Assembly: GCA_030247885.1 (NCBI GenBank)
Contig: JAPDRO010000014.1
Location: 558,001 to 622,000, forward strand
Direction: 5' to 3'
DNA from: Taxawa tesnikishii (nom. ined.)
Taxonomy: Eukaryota > Ascomycota > Dothideomycetes > Dothideales
Length of the DNA stretch: 64,000 bases
Positions 1-11,129 of the stretch are shown in pieces (position 1 is the first letter of the stretch; every line of letters begins with the position of its first letter). Under the pieces are notes generated by a model that was given only the letters and a program-made list of their open reading frames with translations, made no database searches and was not told the DNA's origin. The translations under genes and the position numbers were made by a program.

Positions 1-925
1 GCACTGCGGTACGGAATCCTGCCGTCATCATTTCAGCATCTTTGTACGATGGAGCAATCCCAGACAGTTCGCGAAATGTACAGCCGATTATAGGGAACCC
101 ACATGCGGTTTATTTAGATAGCTGAGAAAGATTTGCTTCTGTATACATAAGGTGCGTTCGTGACATTAAATCGAGTGGCGATGTCCTTTATCAGCTCTTG
201 AGTGTGAATAACCGTGGCAATCAGTGTTCCAGCGATGAATAGCATGAAGGTTGAAGAGACCGCAGGAGTGAGCGTTGTGCTTGTCGCGGTTGAGCTGAGG
301 CGCCGGCTCGCTTGCAGTATGGCAAAGACTACAAGCGAGTCTTCCTCTCCTCTCTCCTGTGTAGTGTCGTTCTGAACAGACAAAACGAGGATCTCCTCTC
401 ATTTTCTCAATGTTGCTCCGCCTTGCGAATGCAAATGCAATTACGACCACAACTCTTGATATCACAAGACGCGCCTCCTTCTCCAAACGGCGTTAGGAAT
501 ATTGTTGATCGTATCAAACTCGGCGGCGTATTAAAAAGATGTCAAGGATGTCATATCGGCCGCCGCGGACTCCATCTAATTATCAAAAGTTTCCGCTGGT
601 CTCGTTCCGCCATTCGGGGCCGAGAGTGGTGCGGGAGAACGACAGCAATGAACTTCTCCACACATTGGCGTTACAGCGCTGCAGTTCCGCGCGGCTCAGG
701 AGTTGAGCCCTTGCCCGATGTGGATGTTGCATGCGGGCGCATTCAAACCCATGCGAAGCACCCCGGCTGTACTTTGCAGATCGGGACAGGCGCCTTTTCG
801 TCCATATCACTCCATGCTGCCATAGTTTTCTGGCTATTTAGGTAGTTCTCTGTCCTTTTCTTCTCCTTCTTTGTCTTCCTTCTACGTCTCCCAACCCAAA
901 ATTACTGTCTTACTGTCTTCCAACT
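1..925. other. Left edge, no firmly supported gene
   Basis: No recognisable gene. A minus-strand reading at 114-383 has a Thr/Ser/Ala-rich segment, then one hydrophobic stretch (FMLFIAGTLIATVI) and a short polar tail ending at 114. It could be the last exon of a small membrane protein, but I find no family match and no clear upstream exon. The 80 bp before 926 are CT-rich (runs such as ttcttctccttctttg), a common look for a fungal core promoter or leader of the amine oxidase gene. Confidence 0.4.
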
Positions 926-3001
926 ATGGCGCCTGTCCATCCTCTCCGGATCTTGTCCTTCCAAGAGACCGAACAAGCCAAGCAGATTGTTCTTGAAAAC
1001 CATCCCAATGAAGTAATCGACTTCCGGGAGATCTACCTGCAAGAACCCGAGAAGGCAGAGTTGATCAAATTCCTCGACCTCGAGCACTCCGGCCGTCTTA
1101 CTCCCACAACCCCCGTCCCGCACGTCTTGCCAAATGCCAATACGATGTTATTGGCTCAGACAAGATTCCGTGTTTCCATGAAGCTATCGTCGATGTCAAC
1201 AGCAAGAAGAGGGTCAAGCACGAGGTCATTGGCAAAGAGCATCATGCCTCGCTGACACTGTGAGCCCTCCTTACCCAGTCTAGAACGTTCATGACTGACA
1301 CATCCTAGCGCGGAATTTGACGTTCTTGTGGAAGTGTGCAAAGCATCTCCCGAGTTCCAGAAAGCTATTTCGGAATTCACTCTCCCGGAAGGCTTTGAGG
1401 TTGTCATCGAGCCTTGGCCATACGGAGGTCTTGACCTCGAAGATGAGAACCGCCGCTACTTCCAGGGTCTTATCTTCGCTCAAGACACTAGGAACGGCAA
1501 CCCGGATTCCAACTTCTACGCTTTCCCATTGCCGCTCATTCCAGTCATGGATGCCCACAAGCGTGAAATCATCCGCATCGACCGCCTTGCAACTGGCGGC
1601 AAAGGAGACAATCTGACCGGCCAAACGCACAATACCAAGGTTTTGGAGCATTGCACGAACGCTGAGTACGTGCCGGAGTTGCTTCCCAACGGGACTAGGA
1701 AAGACCTTAAAACCCTGAATGTAGTTCAGCCTGATGGGCCTTCCTTCAAGGTCACAGATGAGTCTCTCGTTGAATGGCAGAAGTGGCGCTTCCGTGTCTC
1801 TTTCAACCCTCGCGAGGGTGCCGTCATCCACGACGTGCACTACGCCGGACGCAGCGTCTTCTACAGACTCGCAATAAGCGAGATGACCGTTCCATACGCC
1901 GACGCGAGGCCACCATTCCAGCGAAAGCAGGCTTTCGATTTCGGAGACGGAGGTGCAGGCAACTGTGCAAACAACCTCGCGCTTGGCTGCGATTGCCTTG
2001 GTGTGATCAAGTACTTCGACAGCGTCATCGTCGGCTCGAACAACGAGGTCAAGGAACACCCTAACGTCATTTGTCTGCACGAGCAGGACAACGGCATTGG
2101 TTGGAAGCACACCAACTGGCGGACCGGACGCGCCGTGGTCACACGGAGCAGAGAGCTAGTCGTCCAATTCATCATCACTCTTGCCAACTACGAGTATATC
2201 TTCGCCTACAAGTTCGACCAATCCGGCGGTATTGACATCGAGACGCGCGCGACCGGCATCGTCAGTTGCGTGAACATCGACCCCGGCAAAACCAGCGACT
2301 ACGGCAACGTCGTCAACCCGGGCGTCCTCGCGCAAAACCACCAACACATCTTCGCCGTCCGTATCGACCCCGCCATCGATGGTCATGCCAACACCGTGAT
2401 CCAGGAAGAATCACACCGCGTACCTATGAACCCAAAGACCAACCCCAAGGGTAACTTCTACGAGGTCCGTCAAACGCCCATCACGACATCGCAGTGGGCG
2501 GATGCCGCGCCTCAACACAATCGCATCTTCAAGATCGTCAACAGGTCGAAGAAGAACCGCATCAGCGGCAAGCCCGTGGGTTACAAACTCACGCCCCCGG
2601 CCACACAGCTACTCCTCGCAGACCCGGAATCCGTGCAAGCGCAGCGTGCCGCGTTCGCCCAGCACCATCTTTGGGTGACAAAGTACAAAGACGACGAACT
2701 GTACGCCGGCGGACGCTTCACTCTACAATCCACCAAAGAGGTCGACGGTGTTGCGGACGCCGTTGCCAGGAAAGACAACGTTGAGGATGATGATGTCGTC
2801 GTCTGGTCTGTCTTCGGGCTTACGCATAACCCAAGGGTGGAGGACTGGCCGGTCATGCCGGTAGAAATACATCAGATCCATCTGAGGCCGACGGATTTCT
2901 TTGAGCAGAACCCGAGCATTGATGTCCCGAGTAGTAAAAACATGGCTAGTCAGGAGGTGCCAAAGGGGTCGTGCTGCAATGGGGGCGACAGCAAGCTGTG
3001 A
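926..3001 (+). CDS. Copper amine oxidase, peroxisomal (primary-amine oxidase)
   Basis: Oxidative deamination of primary amines to aldehyde, ammonia and H2O2, using copper and a topaquinone made from a tyrosine. Exon 1 is 926-1259, the intron 1260-1308 (GTGAGC...TAG), exon 2 1309-3001; about 675 residues, normal for fungal members. The topaquinone motif is in LANYEYIFAYKF (Tyr of NYE), copper ligands are in the HQH of NHQHIFAV and the His of GLTHNPRVEDWP. The protein ends in SKL, a canonical PTS1 peroxisomal signal, as in methylamine/benzylamine oxidases of fungi. Exon 1 changes frame at the C5 run 1110-1114: LTPTTP must be followed by RPARLAKCQYDVIG, which lies one base out of register, so one C appears to be missing. 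Otherwise the gene looks whole. Identification is firm; substrate preference cannot be read. Confidence 0.93.
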
Positions 3002-3716
3002 GGTTGGGTTGATTTGCAGAAAAACTATTTCCTGTGAGATGAGAGGAGTTGGATATGACTGATGTCGAGTTTGATATACCCTAAATTGTATATGACATTT
3101 CCATGCCTCTTGATGCGTGCCTGTGCGCGATTGCGGTTGGGATACTATGTGTTTTGTCCGCCCTCTGCTTCCATTGTACACTGCACGACACTCACACAAC
3201 TTGGTTAAGAAACACATATGGTTGCATACGTTGTCACAATGGTGGACTGGAAAGTTTCTGCCATATTGCTGACGCCTCGGGTCTGTCAGCAACAGGGACG
3301 GGGATCTCGCTGCGCGCCGTGGGCGGTCTTGACGAACAGACGTAAACATCAACGGTTGCGATATACAAGATGCGGCTATCTGCGGCCCACAATGACCATC
3401 TTCCTTGAGAATCGACCAATCGAGTTATGTTGTACCAGTCACTGTGCGGGATAAGGGAGACTGGAGTGGTGGTGGCAACGGAACGCTGTGCAAGTCAAAA
3501 GCGGACTGTTTCCGTGGCTGGCCAGGCTAGACCAGGCCCTTCATCACTACCGACCTTGATGCGACCATACACTTGAACCATCGTATCCCCTACTAGATGG
3601 GTCGTCTCATCATCTCTTGAGCTAAATTCATCAATCCTACTGTCTTTGGTACAATAGCATCATACGGATACGCCCTGTATTTCCAACAATTGGTCGTTTC
3701 GTATATTCAATTCGCC
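3002..3716. other. Intergenic: amine oxidase 3' end and permease promoter
   Basis: About 700 bp between two genes on the same strand. Short readings on both strands overlap without family resemblance. I see no repeat or RNA gene. Confidence 0.5.
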
Positions 3717-5479
3717 ATGGCCGAGTCCTCAGCCCAGGGAGCAGGTCTCCAACAAATTTCCACGAACAAGTCTACAAGCAAAGGAGGCAGCAATGCGGCC
3801 GATGTCGAGATCCCTCTGCAGAAGATGGTGTCAGAGAGAATTGGTCAGACCGAAGAGCTGAGGCGAGAGTTTTCCGTCTGGTCCTTGGGATCTCTGCTCG
3901 TGTGTCTTATGGCGACATGGGAGGCTCTTTCGACAGTCGTCGCACAGGCGTTGATCAATGGAGGACCGCCGTGTCTGTTTTACAACTAGTGAGTAAGGGG
4001 GATGGAGAATGGCGAGGTCCGGGGCTGACACCGTGGGTAACAGCATCATCTCTTTCCTTGGAACACTCGCGATTGCTGCTTCAATGGCGGAGATTGCATC
4101 CGTGTGGCCAACTGCTGGAGGTAAACGACAACCTACACTAGGCCGAGATCTGCGCTGGCGCTAACACATATGTTCAGGACAATACCACTGGGTCGCCTGT
4201 CTCGCTCCATCCCACACCAGAGCCGTCGCCTCCTGGTTCACCGGCTGGATCTCCATCGGCGGACAGCTCGTACTGACCGCATCAGCAGCCTTCTCCGCCG
4301 GTCTCCAGCTCCAGGCACTCATTACTCTCAACGATCCTAGCTACACGCCGCAGAGATGGCAGGGTCTACTGTTCTATTGGCTGGTCCTGGCATATGCGCT
4401 GGCTGTCAATATCTGGGGTTCGCGCATCCTCCCTACAACCAATTTGGTCTCGGGCGTGCTGCATATTGTCGGCTTTGTGGTTATTGTGATCACGCTCGGT
4501 GTCATGGCTGAACCGAAACATACTGGACACTACGTCTTCGTTGAGTTCAGTAACACAAGTGGTTGGAGCTCCAATGGCATTTCGTGGCTTGTCGGGCTGC
4601 TGTCGACTGTGTATCCTTTCCTGGGCTACGACGCTGCTGCACATGTAAGTGATCTCCCACTTGTCCACGTGGTTGCTCCTAACACTGACCTCTCCAGTTA
4701 GCAGAAGAACTCCCACATCCCGCTCGCTACGTCCCGCTCGCCATGGTCGGCTCCATCGTCGTCAACGGGGTCATTGGACTGATTTATTGTATCATCCTCC
4801 TCTTCTGCCTCGGCGACCTCGACACCCTCCTCACAACACCGACCGGCTTCCCCTTCATGCAACTCTTTCTGAATGTCACCAACAGCCCTGCCGCAGCCAC
4901 AATCTTCACTCTCATCATCTCGCTCATCGCCACCGCCGCAAATGCCGCGGGCCTCACCTCCACCAGCCGAACCGCGTGGTCCTTCGCGCGCGACAGGGCA
5001 CTGCCCTGGAGCGGATACTTTGCGCACATAAGTCCTACCCTGCAGGTTCCAGTACGAATGTGCCTTCTGTTGACAGTCCTGCAAGCGCTGCTGGGATTGA
5101 TCTATGTCGGCAACACGACAGCTTTCAACGCCATCCTATCCATGGCCATTCTGGGTATGTACGCTTCATACGTCTTGCCCGTGGCGTACATGGTACTGTT
5201 CGGACGGAGTACTTCCTCTGCACAACGTATTCAGTCCTTTGGTCCGTTCCGTCTCGGTCGCTGGGGGCGACGATTAACTGCGTGGCCATTGTGTGGTGTT
5301 TGATTGCGATGTTGTTCAGTATGTTCCCGAACTATCAGCCGGTGAATGCTCAGAACATGAACTACAGCTCGGTGGTTCTCGGCGGCTGGATCGTGGGCGG
5401 AGCGCTATATTACTTTCTCCATCAGAGGAACGTGTATGAGGGACCGCTGATTATGGGTACGGACGAAACATCGGATTAG
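3717..5479 (+). CDS. Amino-acid/GABA permease, APC superfamily
   Basis: Plasma-membrane or vacuolar transporter of the fungal GABA/choline/amino-acid permease group (APC superfamily). Exons 3717-3988, 4044-4120, 4178-4644 and 4698-5479; introns 55, 57 and 53 bp with GT-AG ends; about 532 residues. The polar N-terminus is followed by RREFSVWSLGSLLVCLMATW (first membrane segment), the family segment ASMAEIASVWPTAGGQYHW, and the loop LGYDAAAHLAEELPHPARYVP, which is spread over the third intron exactly as expected. About twelve hydrophobic segments can be seen. The frame breaks at the G5 run 5263-5267: FRLGRWG should continue ATINCVAIVW, one base out of register, so a G is probably missing. The substrate is uncertain: GABA, choline and polyamine carriers share these motifs. 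Confidence 0.92.
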
Positions 5480-6802
5480 ACGACCAGGTACAAGATAGTC
5501 CAGCTCAGATAACACAGGCATCTTGAAAACAGTTCGACTGATCGCCCAATAATCGGGCCTGTGGCACGGCCGCTTGAATTAGTGGGGAGAAGGAGATCCA
5601 GAGAGTCTATATGTTTCGCCGTTACGATTGGAAACGAGAGAATGACCCCTTCTTTCCGGTCCCGTCCAAGGTTCTTAGTCCGTTCTCCAGAAGAATGCCA
5701 AGCGTCCTGACTGACTGCTTATGAGCAGGAATGTTGCGCGGATTGTCGGATTATCGGCCATCGCCATGCCCATCCCAGTAATCTGAGGCCCGATGGGAAC
5801 TTTTATCTCACACTTCGTCCATGTTGGCTTGGACATCAGGGAACAATCCTCGCATACTTGCTAGTTCGTCTACCCGTGCTCTCAGAGTTTCGTGATCACC
5901 TGCAAGTTCATCGATCGCGACAATGTCCGGCTGAAGGAATATATCGCACATGGCCAACGATGAACGATGGTCTTCCCAGAGACGTTCGCCATGGGAGAAG
6001 TGACTGAGCAGATACATGCTCATGATGTCTTTCTCGATGGGCGCACTTGTAGCACGGTGTGCAGTCCCACGACAACGGAGGAGACTGCAGGAGAGTGGTA
6101 GTGGTACTGAGCTGCGACAACGGAATTGTATCAGATAGTGGTTCGGATCTAACCGGCTCACTACATAGATTACTAAGCCTAGAGGGGAAATGAACCGCCT
6201 TCTTCGACAAGACTTGTGGCATGCTTCCACCCACCTCTGCACCTCGACTCAACGTGTGCGAGAGGGGGCGGAGTGCTGTCGGGCATGTGCGTCTCTAGGT
6301 TCTATGAGTCTTCAGGCACGTGCCAAGGACAGCTTCTGTTTAACCGGCGGATCTGTACACTTCAAGCCACATACAGATTTATGCAGCCAATCAAAAGTCA
6401 GATCCACACACCAGTAGCGCGGCGGCGACCATGGTCTGGAAGATCCTCAGCTACAAGAGAAATACCTTAACAACCCACCTTCCGGAACTAGACACTGGTA
6501 TCCAGTCCCGTGCACCTTCGAACTCATGTCCAGACGACGCCCAAACGGCACGGCCGAGCAGTATACCTCTTCGAAGCTTGGACTTGGCGAATGAGGTTGC
6601 TGCAAGAAGCCATGTCCACACTGGTAGCATTTTTTGTGGCTGACGGATACGGCACGACTTCTGTAGGACGCGCGGTGCGTATAGCTGGATGTAAGTCGAG
6701 AGTTCAACCCTTTCGGTACAGAAGCAGCATGGCTCCTTCAAAAGCATCTTCATTGTTCCCTCGACCTTTTCGTTTGTTCAGCACCCGCTCTCGTTCTTGA
6801 CA
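5480..6802. other. Long intergenic stretch with a possible minus-strand exon
   Basis: About 1.3 kb. The minus-strand reading 5808-6060 (about 80 residues from APIEKDIMSMYLLSHFSHGE to MDEV) looks protein-like: regular alternation of charged and hydrophobic residues and a natural stop at 5808. No family was recognised and no clear upstream exon was found. It could be the 3' exon of a small hypothetical gene or a relic. The rest, including the glucanase promoter, shows nothing I can name. Confidence 0.3.
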
Positions 6803-8563
6803 ATGTTTTTCCATACCCGAATTTTGAGCATCAGCTCTGCCGTTCTTTCGATCCTGTCATCTTGTGTCTACGCCACCACCTACAATTACGTTCTCCAAGA
6901 CGTCTATGCAGGCAACAGCTTCTACAACAACTTCAACTTCTACACCGGCTCTGACCCTACTCATGGATTTGTCCAGTACCTAGACGAAACCACAGCAACT
7001 AGCAGCGGTCTCATCGGCTTCGGCCAAGGTACTGCCAAGTGGGAGTCGACAACACGACCGTATACGCCACCAGCTCAAGCGGTCGTCCTTCAGTACGCCT
7101 TGAGGGAAAAACAAACTACAACGACGGTCTCTTCCTGGTCGATATCAAACACATGCCGGGCTCCATCTGCGGCGTTTGGCCCGCCTTTTGGACTGTCGGA
7201 GATGGTACCTGGCCCGCTCACGGCGAGATCGATATCATCGAAGGCGTGAATCTGCAAACCAGTAATTCTATTTCCGCTCACACTGCTCTCAACTGCACTA
7301 TGTCTTTTCCCGATCAGACTGGCACGGTACTCACGACCGACTGTGCTTATGGTAGTGGGAATTCGGCTGGCTGTGGAGTCAAGCCATCTATTGCGGGCGA
7401 CTACGGTACCAGCTTCAACTCGAACGGCGGCGGTGTTTATGCTATGCAGTGGACCTCGGATTTCATCAAAATATGGTTCTTTCCACGTGGATCCGTCCCT
7501 TCGTCAATCACCTCCGGTGCGCCTGATGTCAGCACCTTTGGTACTCCAGCGGTCAACTTTGACGATAGCGGCTGTGACATCCCTACCCACTTCGTCAACC
7601 ATCGGATCGTATTCGATACGACCTTTTGCGGAGACTGGGCTGGATCCGTTTACTCGTCATCGGGTTGCCCTTCAGCCTCAAGCGGTGCGAGTGGGTACGT
7701 GTTTCCATCATCCTGCGATCTGGAAGTCTTTTACTGACTTTACTCAGATGTATTAGCTACGTGGCAAACAATCCGACAGCTTTCTCGGAAGCTTACTGGG
7801 AGGTGAACTACATCAAAGTCTACGAAGACTCAAGTTCAGCATCGGCGACGTCTGCTTCGTCTCCCGCTCCTTACACCACTTCGTCCGCTGCCTCACCTGC
7901 TACTCCGTCTGCAACCCTTTCACAAGCATCAACACCATCTGCGACCTCAACATCGCCGGCTGCTTCTTCTTCTTCTTCTTCTTCTTCTCCTACGACGACC
8001 TCGAGCACTGTTCGCTCAAGCTTGGTATCGCCAAGCTCAACAAGCGTCTCGTCCAGGACTTCAAGCACGGCCAGTATTCGCTCAACGTCATCCTCCGTTA
8101 TTCCCAGCACGAAGGCGACCACGACCTCAACAACCCCCAGTAGTAATTTGGTTCGTCCACAAGCAAAACCTCGTCGTCAGCCAAAAGCAGCAGCACCTCC
8201 AGTACGTTTACAACCGTCACCCGCACAAGCAGCAGCAGCAGCACGGTAAAATCCTCGACGAAAACTTCCGCCTCCGCCGCCAGCACGCCCACGACTACCA
8301 CGGCCAGCTGCCCCTCGGATAATGGCAAGATCTATGTCTCGAACTCGAAACGTTTCCTCCTCGAATGTTCTACAGACCACGCGGCTGGTAACCTGAAAAT
8401 GGTCTACGTTAGCGGCGGTCTAGCCTCATGTATCTCCCAATGCGCCAGCACGAGCGGGTGTGTGGATGTTTCTCTATCCGGGACGGCGTGTTACATGAAG
8501 TCGTCGCTCGGGACGTCGACGACTTCGAGTTCGGTAAATGGGGCGAGGTTGTTGACGTCTTGA
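6803..8563 (+). CDS. Secreted GH16 endo-beta-1,3(4)-glucanase with Ser/Thr linker and C-terminal Cys module
   Basis: Extracellular beta-glucan hydrolase. The signal peptide is about residues 1-24, ending VYA. The GH16 domain (about 25-325) carries the catalytic motif GEIDIIEGVN (nucleophile E, helper D, acid/base E) and the flanking PAFWTVG. Intron 7695-7756 splits GASGYVANNP. A long Ser/Thr tract follows (about 330-480), then a C-terminal module of about 60 residues with spaced cysteines (ASCPSDNG, FLLECSTDH, ASCISQC, GCVDV, TACYM) that resembles a PAN/Apple fold. Such tails may bind carbohydrate or the wall. Two one-base frame breaks: near 7037-7040 (GTAK then VGVDNTT) and near 8148-8151 (PSSNL then GSSTSK). 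Each is mended by one extra G. About 566 residues. No GPI signal is visible at the end (NGARLLTS). Confidence 0.9.
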
Positions 8564-9840
8564 AGTATACGTTATAGGTTATGCGCAACAGAACAGCTTC
8601 CGAACGAACGCCATCTAGAGATTTGAGTGTTGATTCTGTGAGATGCTGGGGGTTTAAATGCTCCCTTGACAATGCATGCCAACCGCGGAAAGCGGCCGGG
8701 TAGCGGCACCGAAGGGGCATCCTTCATCGGAGGATGGGCCTTCCAAGCCAGACGGCTACACTCTTTCCACCAAACAACAACCTTGAAGCTCTTCAATGGT
8801 GCAGTATAGCCCAGCTCAGCTCAGGCTTGAAAGAATGTTGATGAACGGGAACATGACAGCCTCTTAGCATTGCCTAGGCTTCCGCCACCTGCTTCTTGGC
8901 CGCTCCCTATCACACCAAGTGAAGACCGAGTCTCTGACTCTCCCTCATGGTATATAGTGGGAATCCGATCCCGCTGATACAGGGCATACGGTGAGTTTTG
9001 ATTCTTGTCTTTGTCAACCACACAAAAATCATCAGCATCTATTGCGCCGCAACATCCGTTTGATAGGCTTTTGCTCCAGAGGAAAGCAACTCGTGATGGT
9101 GGTAATGAGGAGAAATCCGGAGCAGGAGTGAGGAGAGTGGATGGATGAACTGGAAAACCGCACCCACAAGGGCGGCGAAAGACCACGCATTCTACGATGC
9201 TCATAGCTAGGCATGAAAAAGGACGCGTGAATCTGATACATCCCTAAGAGTCCAGAGCTCTAGTCCACGTCCTTCCTGACCCACTTCCAAAGTGAGAATT
9301 CCTCGCCGGCTGGCATGCTTCTAAATTTAGGATAATCTGACAGAGATGGTAATTTCGCAGCGCAGGCGATAAGGGAGGCGACCTGTTCTACGCGCACAAG
9401 TGGCTCGAGCCTGATCCTCAGTGTTGTCAGTCGTTCACGGCGAAATCCACCCACGGTGAGTGGTGGATTGACGCTTGTCGTGCCCTGAAGAAACAGTGTC
9501 ACCTGTCTAGCAGCTGAGTGCGGTCGCGGCGACCGTAGAAAGAGAGAGTGCTGACCCCTTAGCTGAGCTGAAGCTCCCATGGTCTTTTTGTAGTTCTTGT
9601 AGAAAAGCAAAAGTTCAGGAAGAGCGTTTGTTCCCACATCAGTGAATGTCCTTCTCGTTAAGCTGTTAGTCGCTATCTTGCAACCTGGAGAGTCCGATTG
9701 AGCGTGTTTTGGTCAAAGCTCTGAAAAACAGTAGCCCTGATTGATGAATGTCTGGTATAACACAACAGTACTACAGCTCCATATTCTACAACCCACCATG
9801 AGCATCACCACATGGCTCCGCTATCCGCATTGCTCATCCT
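8564..9840. other. Convergent intergenic region with weak minus-strand readings
   Basis: Between the ends of the glucanase and MAPEG genes. A minus-strand reading at 9260-9637 ends in about 70 residues with natural-looking composition (RLEPLVRVEQVASLIACAAK, then a charged tail), and another lies at 8821-9204. Neither has a recognisable family or clear splice partners. They may be exons of one poorly conserved gene or chance readings. Confidence 0.25.
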
Positions 9841-10521
9841 TCAGAACGCCAATTTGTATCCTGTAACCCCTGTCATAATAAACAGCCCGAATTGGAACAA
9901 CCACATCGGACTTCCCGCCAATCTTCCCTTTCCATTCTCCTTGTCCTTTGCCGTGTATCCAAGCGCATACACTACTCTTGAGACGCTCCAACCCAGCCCC
10001 ATCAACGTAGTAACGACCGGGTATCTGATTCCGCCAATGAGCATGGCGGCGATAACGGACGAGTGGTTCTCGAGGTAGTTTGCGTGCGCGCGCTGGGCGC
10101 AGTTGAACAGGTACATGTTCTTCTTGAGCTCCGGATCGGCGGAGGACATGTTGTACGAATCGGCGTAGGGGCTGGGTAAGTGACTTGAGGCCCGGCGGCC
10201 TTGCGGAATGCAGAGACGCGCACGCCGTGCCAGGTACTAAGGAAGAAGGTACCGGCTACGGTGAGGATGACATAGCTGGTGAGGATGGTTAGTGGAGGGG
10301 TCTAAGGTGGGCTTGCTGTTCTTCGTTCTTCGTATTCTGGCCCGGAGTGCAGCTGGAGCGCCGTTTTGCGCAAAGCAGCTATCGTGTTCGTCGAGACAAA
10401 ACAAAGTCTTTCGCTTGATGGCGGTACTGGGAGCTGGCAGGATTGGGGTCGATGAAATATAGGAATGTAGACTCGAATAGACGTACCCGTACTCGGGAGG
10501 AACAGTGAGAGTGAGCGACAT
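9841..10521 (-). CDS. MAPEG-family microsomal glutathione S-transferase-like protein
   Basis: Small four-helix membrane protein of the MAPEG superfamily (MGST3-like), expected in the ER or mitochondrial outer membrane and acting in glutathione-dependent peroxide or lipid detoxification. Exon 1 is 10487-10521 (MSLTLTVPPEY), the intron 10276-10486 (GTACGT...CAG, long for this window), exon 2 9841-10275. Family marks are FRKAAG, LFNCAQRAHANYLEN (the central MAPEG signature with N-C-AQRAH-N-E) and GIRYP. About 156 residues, the usual size. The frame breaks at the G4 run 10168-10171 (C4 on the coding strand): YPAP should be followed by YADSYNMSS, so one base appears missing. Family assignment is strong; the reaction is inferred from the family only. 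Confidence 0.88.
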
Positions 10522-11129
10522 TGTGTTCAGTTTGTTGTGTCCTGTGTTCTGTCTGAAAAGAACAGTCCTTGGAAAACGCAATTGTTCGTGATACCGGTAT
10601 ATCAAGGCAGCAGAGATAGGTGAGAAGGTAGCCCATTACTGAGTACGTGCGTACTCAGTAGCTCGGAATTCCGCAGACCAGCGGTGCTTTGTCATCGCCA
10701 ACGGCGAGATCATGCCATGAAGTGCAAGGCTGCAAATAGGGAGGCATCAATACATGTGAAGGGTTATGCCGAGTGACAGTCATGCCATCAAGGTCTTGGA
10801 AAGATGATTGCCAAGTTACTGGTCGAATAGGTGGATGTTCGCACGCGGAATCGGTGTGCAGTCTGTATTTATTAAACATGCCGCCACACGTCACAAACGA
10901 TGAATAGGCACGAAACAAAGGCGTTACAACATTCTACTAGCATTCAAGACGAACACGAGGTCATTTGAAGGCCACGGTAATATATATGCACATCCTTTGT
11001 CAGCAAGCAACCACCTCAGGGATGCGGGAATCCTTCGGATCGCTTTATTGGGGCTAGGAATGACCGCACTGTCCGTACTCATACACATGACATCTAGTCA
11101 CCGAGAGCCTAACTAACAAGCGTAGCTAA
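10522..11129. other. Intergenic: MAPEG promoter and acyltransferase 3' region
   Basis: About 600 bp between two minus-strand genes. No coding, repeat or RNA signal was recognised. Confidence 0.5.
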
